Assembly (NCBI GenBank): GCA_002450155.1
Contig: DJYO01000015.1
Coordinates: 1 to 42,749 of the forward strand
DNA: 42,749 nt
Source: Mageeibacillus sp. UBA6976
GTDB taxonomy: Bacteria; Bacillota; Clostridia; Saccharofermentanales; Saccharofermentanaceae
Reading direction: 5' to 3'
Notes under the pieces: generated by a model
Told to the model about the DNA's origin: nothing
What the model saw: only the letters and a program-made list of their open reading frames with translations
Database searches by the model: none
Made by a program: the position numbers and the translations under genes
In this document: one piece after another, positions 25,255-33,892 of the stretch
How the letters are laid out: every line of letters starts with the position of its first letter
Position numbering within the stretch: the first letter of the stretch is position 1

Positions 25255-25752
25255 CTAAAGATACTGCTCCATCTCGATAAGATTCCATGTTCCGATGGGC
25301 ATCTCGTAGGGAGATATCTCCCCATAGGGCTTAAAACCGCAAGATCTGTAGCATTCAAAGGCCGCCTTATTCCTGGCAAATACGCCAAGAGTCACGCGTT
25401 TTACATCGAAATTAGACCTTATATACTGCAGGGCAAGCCGCACCAGGATCTGTCCGTATCCTTTGCCCCTAAGCTCGGGAGCTACTATGACAAACCCAAG
25501 CCTTGCAACACTGTGGGATTCATCAGGAAACCTTATCAGGATATGTCCTATTACCCGCCCCTTGACATCTACTGCTGTCATGGGAAACATAGGGACAGAC
25601 GGGGGCACGCTCTTATACTCCAGATCAAGCTCATTGCCGTCTAATGGGAACTTGCATATACGGTCAGCTGACCACATATAAAGGCTCTCTTCGTCCCGGA
25701 TCCAGCTTGTGATCTGTTCTGAATCAGAACTTATATATTCTCTTAATTCCAT
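25255..25752 (-). CDS. GNAT family N-acetyltransferase
   Basis: A 165-residue acetyltransferase of the RimJ/RimL-like GNAT group. The acetyl-CoA pyrophosphate-binding motif A is RGKGYGQILV (about 95-104), preceded by a beta strand LGFVIVAPEL, and motif B has NKAAFECYRSCGFKPYGE. The acceptor cannot be predicted. AGGA-type SD precedes the ATG. It is a single gene between the XRE-cupin promoter and the lipoprotein gene. Confidence 0.9.
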   Translation of the reverse strand: MELREYISSDSEQITSWIRDEESLYMWSADRICKFPLDGNELDLEYKSVPPSVPMFPMTAVDVKGRVIGHILIRFPDESHSVARLGFVIVAPELRGKGYGQILVRLALQYIRSNFDVKRVTLGVFARNKAAFECYRSCGFKPYGEISPYEMPIGTWNLIEMEQYL

Positions 25753-25800
25753 AAAATGCTTCCTAAGGTTCTTTATGCCAAAGATTGTAACACACTGACA

Positions 25801-26667
25801 TCAAAGATAGATATCCAGTAATTCGCAGTATATGGTATCTCCCGAATAAGCATCATATTCGTTTATGAGTATCCCACTAAGTCCGATCTGGGACAGATCG
25901 AAGGCGACTACAGATCCGTAAACAGGGTCATTAAAGAAAAAGAACTCCGTATCGAATGTATTGCTATCAGCAGCCCCGAGCTCTCTTAATCTGTCCATTG
26001 TATCAGGATCGACATAGGATTCTGCGATGCCGTAGATAGAGCCTGTATATTCAGCATCAGGAAGGATCTTGCTGACCTCATCTATTACGCTGTAGGGGTT
26101 ATTTGCTGTCCATTCATCCTCAGTCAGCACGCCAAGATAGACCGACTCATCATCTGCATATACAAGGTATGGGAAATCAATTAAGGATCTGTCATCGTAG
26201 GAACATATGATGTCTCTCAGACTGCGGGCTGTATCTTCTGCCATGTTGCCCTGAGGTCTTGCATCGAGATCTATAATATAACTCCCGTAGGAATAGTATA
26301 TTTCAGCTCCCCTACTTGAGCAGACTTCATCAAGATCATCTGATGCCTCATCAAATATGTAGTCGATATAAAGAGACAGGAAATTCGATGAGGTATTCTC
26401 GGTATATCCGAATACGCTGCCGTCAACAGTAACGGATGTCATGCCTGACCTGACCTCATATTCTATCCCGGTCTCCTTGTCTTTAAGCCAGACTGTCCTC
26501 ACCATATCATTCCCCTGGCCTGACACATCCTGACTTATATATGTGCAGGGACCGAATTCGTGCCTGGCATATGAGATAAGAGCACTCTTGCTCTTAACAG
26601 AACAGGAACAGAGAATTCCCAATACGGACAAAAATACAATAACGATCCCGATCTTTCTATACTTCAT
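25801..26667 (-). CDS. Putative lipoprotein, unknown function
   Basis: A 288-residue secreted protein. The signal peptide (about 1-22) ends in a lipobox-like LCSC with Cys22 or an adjacent cysteine as lipid attachment site. The rest is acidic and rich in Asp, Ser and Tyr with no family I recognise; two similar-sized halves may exist (around YSYGSYIIDLD and YGSVVAFDLS), but this is only an impression. It overlaps the upstream membrane protein gene by 11 bases and so is co-translated with it. Confidence 0.75.
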   Translation of the reverse strand: MKYRKIGIVIVFLSVLGILCSCSVKSKSALISYARHEFGPCTYISQDVSGQGNDMVRTVWLKDKETGIEYEVRSGMTSVTVDGSVFGYTENTSSNFLSLYIDYIFDEASDDLDEVCSSRGAEIYYSYGSYIIDLDARPQGNMAEDTARSLRDIICSYDDRSLIDFPYLVYADDESVYLGVLTEDEWTANNPYSVIDEVSKILPDAEYTGSIYGIAESYVDPDTMDRLRELGAADSNTFDTEFFFFNDPVYGSVVAFDLSQIGLSGILINEYDAYSGDTIYCELLDIYL

Positions 26668-27205
26668 CTTTTTTCTCGTATCCCCCTACTATAGCCTGAC
26701 AGGAGCTGTGATCAATGTATTCAAGACGTCCGCTCTCAGTCTGCACCATATCTATCCCCGGAAGGTCTCCTGTCTCATTCTTAAACCCGCATGCAAGATA
26801 TATTGTCAGATATCTTGCTCCTCCGGGAGCTCTTCTTATATTAAGTATATTCCTTATGGAGTTGCCGGAACTAAGCTCCCTATCAAGTATACTCCTCATA
26901 TCCGGAGACAGACTGCTTATCAACTTATCCTGCTTTCTTTTGGCATAAGCTCTGCCTGATCTGGTTGAATGCTCCCACAAAGAGTATGGCAGCATCCAGA
27001 AACCGTAGTCTGCAAGACATAAGAAAGCAAGCCATTTAACAGGCGATAAGATAAAACCTGTAAAGATCAGGATTCCTCCCAGCAAGGGAAATCCGGAGAT
27101 ATGGACCCCCTTACGGTCGCTCTCGATAAGAGCTAAGTAGCTTGCGATAATAAGGAATGCACCCGGCACTATAAACAATCCGGGCAAGACCCAAGGGTAA
27201 CCCAT
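26657..27205 (-). CDS. Membrane protein, unknown function
   Basis: A 182-residue protein with two or three membrane segments (about 4-26, 38-55 and 60-75) followed by a cytoplasmic-looking domain (about 85-180) rich in Arg, Gly and Ser. GGAGG lies seven bases before the ATG. I recognise no family. It is the first gene of a two-gene unit with the lipoprotein, and a TATAAT at 27246-27251 (minus) is a likely -10. The pair may work together at the cell envelope. Confidence 0.72.
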   Translation of the reverse strand: MGYPWVLPGLFIVPGAFLIIASYLALIESDRKGVHISGFPLLGGILIFTGFILSPVKWLAFLCLADYGFWMLPYSLWEHSTRSGRAYAKRKQDKLISSLSPDMRSILDRELSSGNSIRNILNIRRAPGGARYLTIYLACGFKNETGDLPGIDMVQTESGRLEYIDHSSCQAIVGGYEKKDEV

Positions 27206-27363
27206 TCCATATCCTCCACCTGGTATTTACTCAAATAACATATTAATTATAAGGCAAATACAAGGGAAAAAGTATATTTCCATTTCAGGATAAACGTGTC
27301 ATCCGGAGCAAAAATCTCAAATCAGAGGTAGACGCCTGATAAAAAATATGTATTATTAATTCG

Positions 27364-27379
27364 GTTAGCAGACGCTAAC
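27364..27379. promoter_or_regulatory. Palindrome upstream of the AraC-feoAB operon (iron-box-like)
   Basis: GTTAGC-AGAC-GCTAAC: six-base arms and a four-base spacer, ending 18 bases before the GTG start of the AraC gene. The half-site GGTTAGC resembles the DtxR/IdeR box core (TTAGGTTAGCCTAACCTAA), though with a wider centre. Its place before feoAB supports an iron-dependent repressor site; an AraC site is the alternative. Confidence 0.45.
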
Positions 27380-27397
27380 AGTAATGGAGGTTATTAA

Positions 27398-28375
27398 GTG
27401 GTGGCAAATGAATGGATGGATATCCTGACAAGACCGGAGATGACAGAAGAGTGTGATCTCCCCTATCACGGCTGCGTTACGAGATGTAATCTGACTGACA
27501 GGAGCAAGATCCATGTTGTAAAGCTCTGGCGCGGTATATATCTCTGGGCAAATGACATAAATGACAGCATACTGAACTTCCCTGCCCGGAAGAACGCCGG
27601 CTTCGCCACTATCAACTACAGCATATCCGGGAGATGTGAGACTCCCATTAATAACGGCGAGGCTTATGTTTATGTCGAAGAAGGCATGATCTGCCTTGAC
27701 GGTCACGGCATCAAATACGGCTTCTACTATCCCGGAAACAGATATGAGGGTATTGAGGTGGCAATAGACTTAGACAGGATCAAGCCGGGCTCTACCCTTA
27801 CGGAATTTGGGATAGATAAGGAAGTATTATCTGAACTTATAAAGACAAGTGGCGGAACTTTTATAAGAGAGCTTGATGAGAAGACAAGGCTTAAGATGGC
27901 TGAGCTTTTCGGCGCGCTTTTGGAGGGCACAGAAGACCTGGGATACTACAGGTTTAAGACAGTTGAACTGATAAGGATACTAATAGCCAGATCAAGAGAT
28001 ACATCTAACAAGATCAAATATTGCTCCAAGGGCCAGCGCGAGATCGCAATGAAGGTGGAATCAAGACTTACCGAAGATCTGAGCAAACACCTGGTTATCG
28101 AAGATATCGCAAAAGACTATGGAGTGTCTTCCTCGGCAGTAAAGAAATATTTCGAGCAAGTCTACGGCGAAAGCATTACCTCCTATTTAAGACACAAGAG
28201 GATCGAGGGAGCGATGATCCTGCTGGAGGAGACAAGAGATTCCATAGGGAGCATCGCAAACAGATCCGGCTATTCCCATCAGGGCAAGTTTGGAGAGGTC
28301 TTTAAGGAATATACAGGCCTCACTCCCCTTGAATACAGAAGACTCAATTTTAAAACCGGAAGGAGAACAAAATGA
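27398..28375 (+). CDS. AraC-family transcriptional regulator
   Basis: A 325-residue regulator with a divergent N-terminal sensing domain (about 1-215) and a C-terminal AraC/XylS double helix-turn-helix (about 220-318): DIAKDYGVSSSAVKKYFEQ and IANRSGYSHQGKFGEVFKE then TPLEYRR. The start is GTG at 27398 with TGGAGG seven bases upstream. It overlaps feoA by four bases (ATGA), so it is the first gene of the feo operon rather than a neighbour. AraC regulators in iron loci usually sense siderophores or iron; the ligand here is unknown. Confidence 0.92.
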   Translation: MVANEWMDILTRPEMTEECDLPYHGCVTRCNLTDRSKIHVVKLWRGIYLWANDINDSILNFPARKNAGFATINYSISGRCETPINNGEAYVYVEEGMICLDGHGIKYGFYYPGNRYEGIEVAIDLDRIKPGSTLTEFGIDKEVLSELIKTSGGTFIRELDEKTRLKMAELFGALLEGTEDLGYYRFKTVELIRILIARSRDTSNKIKYCSKGQREIAMKVESRLTEDLSKHLVIEDIAKDYGVSSSAVKKYFEQVYGESITSYLRHKRIEGAMILLEETRDSIGSIANRSGYSHQGKFGEVFKEYTGLTPLEYRRLNFKTGRRTK

Positions 28376-28596
28376 AGTTAAGTGACATGAAAGCAGACGA
28401 GAACGGCAGGATAGCTTCTCTCGGAGATGACAGGCATTTCCTTAACAGGATAACTGCCATCGGACTTACGGAGGGGACGGTCTTTCAGATAGTAAGAAAC
28501 GACAAGAAGATGCCCGTCCTTATTTACGCAAGGGAGACCCTGCTGGCCTTAAACAGACCTGACGCAGACAGAATAGAGATCGAGGTGATTGGATAA
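28372..28596 (+). CDS. feoA: Ferrous iron transport protein FeoA
   Basis: A 74-residue SH3-like protein with the FeoA pattern: RITAIGLTEGTVFQIVRND and a closing strand IEIEVIG. FeoA is a small cytosolic protein thought to interact with FeoB and modulate its activity. It overlaps the AraC gene by four bases and feoB by one (TAATG), with AAGGAG upstream, so the three are tightly coupled. Confidence 0.93.
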   Translation: MKLSDMKADENGRIASLGDDRHFLNRITAIGLTEGTVFQIVRNDKKMPVLIYARETLLALNRPDADRIEIEVIG

Positions 28597-30446
28597 TGAA
28601 CACTGTAGCATTATTGGGACAGCCAAATTCAGGTAAGAGTACCGTATTTAACCAGCTGACAGGCTCCAGACAGCACGTAGGCAACTGGCCAGGCAAGACT
28701 GTTGAGAAGAAGGACGGAACCTATACATTTAACGGCGTCAAATACACCATAACCGACCTGCCGGGAAGCTACGGCCTTACCGGCAATTCCGATGAGGAAG
28801 TGATCACGTCCAATTACATAAAGAGTGGCAAGGCTGATCTGGTCCTGGTCCTGGTAGATGCCTCGCAGCTTAACAGGAGCATGTTCATGCTTGCTGAATT
28901 TGCCTCAATGGATGTTCCCTGCGTTCTGATCCTCAACATGATGGATGTAGCCTTAGGCCAGAACAAGACCATCAATGCCGCGCTTTTGCAAGAGAAGCTC
29001 GGAATACCCGTACTCCCCTTTACAGCAGCTGACAGCAAGGGCTACGACGGTCTTAAGACTCTTATCGAGAAAGAATTAAAGGAACCCCATAAGCTCATAA
29101 CCACACCTGCCGAGGCTAAAGAAGGAGACATGAAGGAAGAGATCTCCTCCAAGTATAAGTGGATCGAAACAATACTTGACGGAGTTACTGAGTCAAAGAC
29201 AACGACTTATAAGCTCTCTAAATTCGACCGCCTGGCAACAAAGCCTTTTGTAGGCAAGATAATCACCGTGGCAGTATTCCTTGCGGCATTCCTGGTAGCA
29301 ATGATCATAGCAGCTCCTGTAATGAGCCTGTCCGGAATGCTCCCTAAGCTCTTGAGCGCACCTATAGCAAACCTGCTTACGGGATGGAATATCCACCCCT
29401 GGCTTGTATCCATCTTCAGCCTCATAATCCCTAATACAATCTACTTTACATTATCTATGGCTGCCTTTGTCTTCGGCGTAAACCTTGTATTCGGATTCCT
29501 GGAGGAGAAGGGTTTCCTCGCCAGAGCCGCATATCAGTTCGACGGTCCTCTCTCAAGACTGGGACTTCAGGGCAAGGCTGTAGCACCGCTTCTCATGGGC
29601 TTCGGATGTACCATAGCAGGTGCCAGTGGCTCAAGAGTCATGGACAACTGGGGTCAGAAGATGCTTACCATGGCTATCGTATGGTCAGTTCCCTGTGCCT
29701 CCATCTGGTCCATAGTTCCGGTCATCTCCGGCATGTTCTTCCCCTGGTGGGGCACTATCCTGGTCTGCCTCGGAATACTCGCTTACATGGTGCTCTTTAT
29801 GTTTATCGTATCCAAGCTCTTTGGCTCAAAGCTGGCACCTAAGGAAACACGATCCGGTCTCATCATGGAACTCCCTCCCTACCACAAGATCCGCTGGAAG
29901 CACATAACAAAGGAAGCTTGGCTCAAGGCAGTAGATATCGCAAAAAGAGCAGTCAAGACCGTTCTCCTGGTATCCATACTCTTCTGGGCTTTATCCTACA
30001 GCTCATCAGGCAATGTAAATGAGAGCCTCCTCTATAAGATCGGAACTGCTATAGAGCCTGTAACCAGATTTTTTGGTCTCGGATGGCAGACATTCATGGG
30101 CTTTATAAGCTCAGCCTTCGCCAAGGAAGCAGTCCTGGGCGTACTTAATGCCCTCTTTGTAGGCCAGGGATCTATATCTGACATCGCATTCAACACAAGC
30201 CAGACAGCGATTGATCAAGCTGCCCTGGGTACTGCTCTTACCACCTCGATATCAGGAGCAGAAGCTCTGGCATTCATCGCGGCATGCACATTCAATATTC
30301 CCTGCATCATGGCTCTGTCCTCAACGATAAAGGAGTCCCACTCCATCAAGTGGACAGCGCTCGTAGCAGGAACCTATGTATGCGGTGCCCTCTTACTCGC
30401 ATGTATCGTTTACCACATAGCGATACTGTTCCCTGCAATGGCATAA
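28596..30446 (+). CDS. feoB: Ferrous iron transporter FeoB
   Basis: A 616-residue Fe(II) transporter. The N-terminal G domain has G1 GQPNSGKS (8-15), G3 DLPG (54-57) and G4 NMMD (114-117). Two Gate repeats and the FeoB core follow, with PLLMGFGCTIAGASGSR and VPCASIW, and a late motif FNIPCIMALSSTIKE. Length is at the short end of the family (about 650-770); the linker and the C-terminal tail are reduced. It moves ferrous iron across the inner membrane, important in anoxic habitats. A strong terminator follows. Confidence 0.96.
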   Translation: MNTVALLGQPNSGKSTVFNQLTGSRQHVGNWPGKTVEKKDGTYTFNGVKYTITDLPGSYGLTGNSDEEVITSNYIKSGKADLVLVLVDASQLNRSMFMLAEFASMDVPCVLILNMMDVALGQNKTINAALLQEKLGIPVLPFTAADSKGYDGLKTLIEKELKEPHKLITTPAEAKEGDMKEEISSKYKWIETILDGVTESKTTTYKLSKFDRLATKPFVGKIITVAVFLAAFLVAMIIAAPVMSLSGMLPKLLSAPIANLLTGWNIHPWLVSIFSLIIPNTIYFTLSMAAFVFGVNLVFGFLEEKGFLARAAYQFDGPLSRLGLQGKAVAPLLMGFGCTIAGASGSRVMDNWGQKMLTMAIVWSVPCASIWSIVPVISGMFFPWWGTILVCLGILAYMVLFMFIVSKLFGSKLAPKETRSGLIMELPPYHKIRWKHITKEAWLKAVDIAKRAVKTVLLVSILFWALSYSSSGNVNESLLYKIGTAIEPVTRFFGLGWQTFMGFISSAFAKEAVLGVLNALFVGQGSISDIAFNTSQTAIDQAALGTALTTSISGAEALAFIAACTFNIPCIMALSSTIKESHSIKWTALVAGTYVCGALLLACIVYHIAILFPAMA

Positions 30447-30476
30447 GATAAGGATAATAGGGATAAGAAAGAATAA

Positions 30477-30507
30477 ACTCACGGGCAGTTTTGCTCGTGA
30501 GTTTTTT
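30477..30507 (+). terminator. Intrinsic terminator after feoB
   Basis: Ten-base stem ACTCACGGGC/GCTCGTGAGT with one G-U pair, loop AGTTTT and a T6 tract. On the minus strand it is followed by TTTATTC, so it may also serve the convergent phosphoesterase gene. Confidence 0.93.
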
Positions 30508-30519
30508 GATAATGAAAAC

Positions 30520-31227
30520 TCAGATTATCCTCTCGATAGCCCTGTAAAGGCAGGTATATCTGTTATCTATCGTCCTGTCCTTATGGTAATGGCCGAAATA
30601 CCAGTGCTTGAACTGAAGTTTATAATCAAATTCCAGATGGTCGAAATAGGATGTCAGGGTGTCGCTGTCCAGGTTATACCCGAAGAGCAATGGAAACAAA
30701 GACTTCCCGCAGCAGTGGGTTATCACGTAGTCAACATTCATACCGTATCTTGTAAGGTTATCAATACCCTCCATAAGTTCACTCTCGGAAGGCATCTCCC
30801 CGGGCCACCAGCTCTTACCCTCCACTCTATTATATCTGTCTGTTGAAGCAGCTCCGCCCATGGTAAAGAAAGTGCTGCCATCGATCGTAAAGACCTGTCC
30901 CCTCATGAGGTGGTAGACAGAATCAGCTATCTGATGTACCTTGCCCCCATTCCACATTGTTACCGGGTAAGAATTAAGTGCATTGTGATTCTCATGGTTG
31001 CCGTCTATAAACAGTGTGGTAAAACTCTTATTGTTATACCAGTCTATAAGGTCCCTATCTTCACCTGCGAGACTGCCGTCAGGCCCGGCATCATACCAGC
31101 GCATGGCAACGTCACCTGCGATTATCAGGAAATCCTCTTTGGTAAGTGATCTCTGCTCAGGCCAGTTACTTGTATTGAGTTTGGAATAATCAATATGTCC
31201 GTGAGTGTCTCCTGTAATAAAGATCAT
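30520..31227 (-). CDS. Metallophosphoesterase
   Basis: A 235-residue calcineurin-like phosphoesterase. Motifs are FITGDTHGHID (3-13), IAGDVAMRW, DGNHENH, VITHCCG and YFGHYHKD. No signal or membrane segment, so it is cytoplasmic. The substrate is unknown; close relatives are often found in phages and accessory DNA as well as chromosomes. CAGGAGG lies six bases before the ATG. Confidence 0.9.
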   Translation of the reverse strand: MIFITGDTHGHIDYSKLNTSNWPEQRSLTKEDFLIIAGDVAMRWYDAGPDGSLAGEDRDLIDWYNNKSFTTLFIDGNHENHNALNSYPVTMWNGGKVHQIADSVYHLMRGQVFTIDGSTFFTMGGAASTDRYNRVEGKSWWPGEMPSESELMEGIDNLTRYGMNVDYVITHCCGKSLFPLLFGYNLDSDTLTSYFDHLEFDYKLQFKHWYFGHYHKDRTIDNRYTCLYRAIERII

Positions 31228-31388
31228 AATAGCCTCCTGATATCTATACTATCACGCAAGGCCGGATCAGTTCATATACATGGTCAAAATGCTATAATAT
31301 CCTCCAAATACGGCAATTCTCGCTCTGTGTCGTGTTATTTCCGGTCAAAAAACACTATTCTGACAACACCCGGAAAGGAGGAATGATC

Positions 31389-32498
31389 TTGGATCAGATT
31401 AAAACAGGACAGTTTCTTAAGACCTTACGCAAAGAAAAAGGTCTTACCCAGCAACAGCTGGCAGACAGGTTCAATGTAAGCAACAGATCTGTATCACGCT
31501 GGGAGACAGGAAGCAATCTTCCCGATATCTCACTGTTGGTGGAGATCGCAGATTTCTACGGTGTGGATGTCAGAGATATCATAGACGGAAAGAGGGCGAG
31601 TTCAATGATGGATAATGAAACAAAAGAAGTTGCAGATAAGATGGCTTCCTACGCAACTAATGAGAAGAGCAACCTGCTAAAGGTGCTTCAGGCAGTATCT
31701 ATAGCGGGGGTAGCGGTATCCCTTGTAGCAATAATACTTCAGGGAATAACCTACGAACCTGACATAAAGCGTGCAGGAGCCATATTAGCAACCTTTGCGG
31801 CTTTTATTGCGCTCTGCATCACAACCCTTTACGTAACCGGACTATTAGGCAGGATAGCAAGCAATAAGAAAGCTGTTACAGCGATAAAGATAACTGTACT
31901 ATGCCTTATGGCCCTGATATCCTTCTATGTGGTGATATGGGTGCTTATATTCTCTTTGCTGTTTACAGATTTCCTGCAATCTAAGATAAAGGTTACAAAC
32001 GATATAGCAGACTACAATACCTATATCCACAATCCCAAAGGACAGGACTGCGAATACGGTCTTGGAGCCATCTCTATATTTGACGTAATGCCGGATCAGA
32101 TAGACGTTCCGGCAGAGGAATTCCAGATCATGTACTACAATCCATGGGATGCCCAGTATGTCGTCTACATGACGCTTGATCTCGGAGACAGATACGAGGA
32201 AGAACTTGCAAGGCTCAATTCCATAGGAATAGACAGCTACGAAGGGATCTACTCTGTAACAGGTGAGCCTCAAGGCTTCGATCTTATCGCAATGGACAGC
32301 GACGAATACCACGGTTTCTGTTATGCCATGGTGCCTGAAGACCGGGATAACAATACCAGTATCACCTACTGCGCCATAGTATTCTGCAACTATTTTCTGG
32401 ACATCGATGTACATGAGTACATGCCGGACAGTTACCTGCTTCCGGGCTTTGATGCCTCGGCCGATAATCCTTACAGAGCTGAGATGATGGGAGAATAG
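31389..32498 (+). CDS. Membrane-tethered XRE regulator with extracytoplasmic domain
   Basis: A 369-residue protein. Residues about 5-65 are a Cro/C1 helix-turn-helix (LTQQQLADRFNVSNRSVSRW). Three membrane segments follow (about 95-118, 128-150 and 160-185) and a C-terminal domain of about 170 residues, probably outside the cell, with several cysteines. I place the start at TTG 31389: GGAGG is seven bases upstream, and the resulting MDQIKTGQFLKTLRKEKGLT matches the usual beginning of this regulator type. An in-frame ATG at 31383 is only one base from the SD. It likely couples an external signal to gene control. A -10 TATAAT is seen at 31293-31298. Confidence 0.85.
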   Translation: MDQIKTGQFLKTLRKEKGLTQQQLADRFNVSNRSVSRWETGSNLPDISLLVEIADFYGVDVRDIIDGKRASSMMDNETKEVADKMASYATNEKSNLLKVLQAVSIAGVAVSLVAIILQGITYEPDIKRAGAILATFAAFIALCITTLYVTGLLGRIASNKKAVTAIKITVLCLMALISFYVVIWVLIFSLLFTDFLQSKIKVTNDIADYNTYIHNPKGQDCEYGLGAISIFDVMPDQIDVPAEEFQIMYYNPWDAQYVVYMTLDLGDRYEEELARLNSIGIDSYEGIYSVTGEPQGFDLIAMDSDEYHGFCYAMVPEDRDNNTSITYCAIVFCNYFLDIDVHEYMPDSYLLPGFDASADNPYRAEMMGE

Positions 32499-32516
32499 CC
32501 ATTAATGGATCCGGCA

Positions 32517-32594
32517 GAATGCTTTTTGAGTGCACATTTAAGCCTATATACTGACATTCAAAACGCATTCTCCGGTTCAAATGCGTTTTGAGTG
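32517..32594. repeat. Three-copy repeat able to form alternative hairpins
   Basis: Copy A (32517-32532, GAATGCTTTTTGAGTG), copy B inverted (32555-32570) and copy C (32580-32594, AATGCGTTTTGAGTG). B and C form a 15-bp stem with one G-U pair and a ten-base loop; B can instead pair with A. It sits between the convergent XRE and PHP genes and has no U tract, so it is not a standard terminator. Confidence 0.7.
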
Positions 32595-32643
32595 TTCATT
32601 TGCCCCCACGAATAGACATTTATTTAGCATTTGCCAAGATTTT

Positions 32644-33405
32644 CTATCTTCCTTCAGGGTAAAACACCTCAAGATCCGGCAATGCGGTAGATCCGGTCAG
32701 TTCCCTGCAGGAATCAACAGGTTCGATCCTGCCCCCGGGCGTAAGTCTTACGGGGACACCGCTTCTAAAAGAATCTGCATATTCCCTGCTGCTCCTTATT
32801 CTCTTGTCAAAGAGCATGCCGCCCATATCCCTGTCATGGAAGTAATGTATGTCAGAGCCTGAAGTCATGGGCAGCTTTAAGCCTGACGCATATTCGTAGG
32901 CAAGAGCATTCATATTGTCGCTGTTTGCTGCGTTATAGACCTCTACGGCATCGCAGGTAAGAGGAGACAGATTGATCCTGCTTATATAATCTCTTTGTCT
33001 GAAGGGGTGAGCCTGGACCATAATGCCGCCTGCTTTATGGACAGCGGCAAAGAGCTCTGATCTTGTCATGTTCATTATCTCTTCATTATCTGCAAGCCAC
33101 TTACCATCTATGCCATAAAGGAGATATTCATCTTTATCAAAATTAAACTCCACACCGAATAAGACATCGAAATCTCTGCCGCATATAGCAGCAGATGCAG
33201 CTTCATATCCGGACATATACTGCTCCACCCTGGCCTTCCAGGAAAGATCTTGAGGAATACAGGTATTGCCGTTAAAGAAGTGGTCAGTTACCACCATCCC
33301 ACTATATCCCTTATCTATCAGATAGGAGATATAGTCGGCGCCTGAGACCTTACCGCATTTGCTGGCCTCACTTGTATGCAGATGTGTCTCGTATAAGTAA
33401 GCCAA
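32644..33405 (-). CDS. PHP-domain phosphoesterase
   Basis: A 253-residue polymerase-and-histidinol-phosphatase domain protein. Metal-binding motifs are THLHTSEAS (7-15), VVTDHF (about 38-43), FGVEFN, VQAHPFRQ and GSDIHYF. Such proteins hydrolyse phosphoesters; the substrate is unknown. The start is TTG at 33405, immediately after the queF stop codon (TAATTG), with GGAGAAGGTGG upstream; no ATG lies nearby. It is the last gene of the yhhQ-queF-PHP operon. Confidence 0.88.
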   Translation of the reverse strand: MAYLYETHLHTSEASKCGKVSGADYISYLIDKGYSGMVVTDHFFNGNTCIPQDLSWKARVEQYMSGYEAASAAICGRDFDVLFGVEFNFDKDEYLLYGIDGKWLADNEEIMNMTRSELFAAVHKAGGIMVQAHPFRQRDYISRINLSPLTCDAVEVYNAANSDNMNALAYEYASGLKLPMTSGSDIHYFHDRDMGGMLFDKRIRSSREYADSFRSGVPVRLTPGGRIEPVDSCRELTGSTALPDLEVFYPEGR

Positions 33406-33888
33406 TTATCTGTTATCCACCTTCTCCGGATACATATCGTGATTAAAGAGTCTGTCCCTTGCCACCTGTTCCCAACAGGTCCCCTCCTTACCGTAATTGC
33501 AGTAGGGATCTATAGAGATGCCACCCCTGGGAGTGAACTTGCCCCATACTTCAATATACTTGGGATCCATGAGAGCTATCAGATCCTTCATTATTATATT
33601 TACAACGTCCTCGTGGAAATCCCCGTGATCACGGAATGAAAAGAGATACAGCTTGAGGGATTTGCTCTCCACCATCTTAAGAGACGGAACATAGGATATG
33701 GTTATAGTGGCAAAATCCGGCTGACCCGTAATGGGGCAGAGGCTGGTAAATTCAGGGCAATTGAACTTGACAAAGTAATCGTTGTCCGGATGCTTGTTTA
33801 TAAATGTCTCCAAGACTCCGGGATCGTAGTCCTTGCTGTATTTTGTTCCGTTAGAGCCAAGTTTTGTAAGGCCTTCTTTGTCTCTCAT
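33406..33888 (-). CDS. queF: NADPH-dependent preQ0 reductase QueF
   Basis: A 160-residue unimodular (YkvM-type) QueF. Cys51 in LCPITGQPDFA forms the covalent thioimide with preQ0; Asp58 assists. The NADPH-binding QueF motif ESKSLKLYLFSFRD (74-87) and the substrate pair His92-Glu93 (GDFHED) are present. It reduces 7-cyano-7-deazaguanine to preQ1 for queuosine in tRNA. AAAGGGGTG lies five bases before the ATG. It is flanked by a queuosine-precursor transporter gene, four bases upstream, so the operon salvages and processes deazaguanines. Confidence 0.96.
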   Translation of the reverse strand: MRDKEGLTKLGSNGTKYSKDYDPGVLETFINKHPDNDYFVKFNCPEFTSLCPITGQPDFATITISYVPSLKMVESKSLKLYLFSFRDHGDFHEDVVNIIMKDLIALMDPKYIEVWGKFTPRGGISIDPYCNYGKEGTCWEQVARDRLFNHDMYPEKVDNR

Positions 33889-33892
33889 CTGT

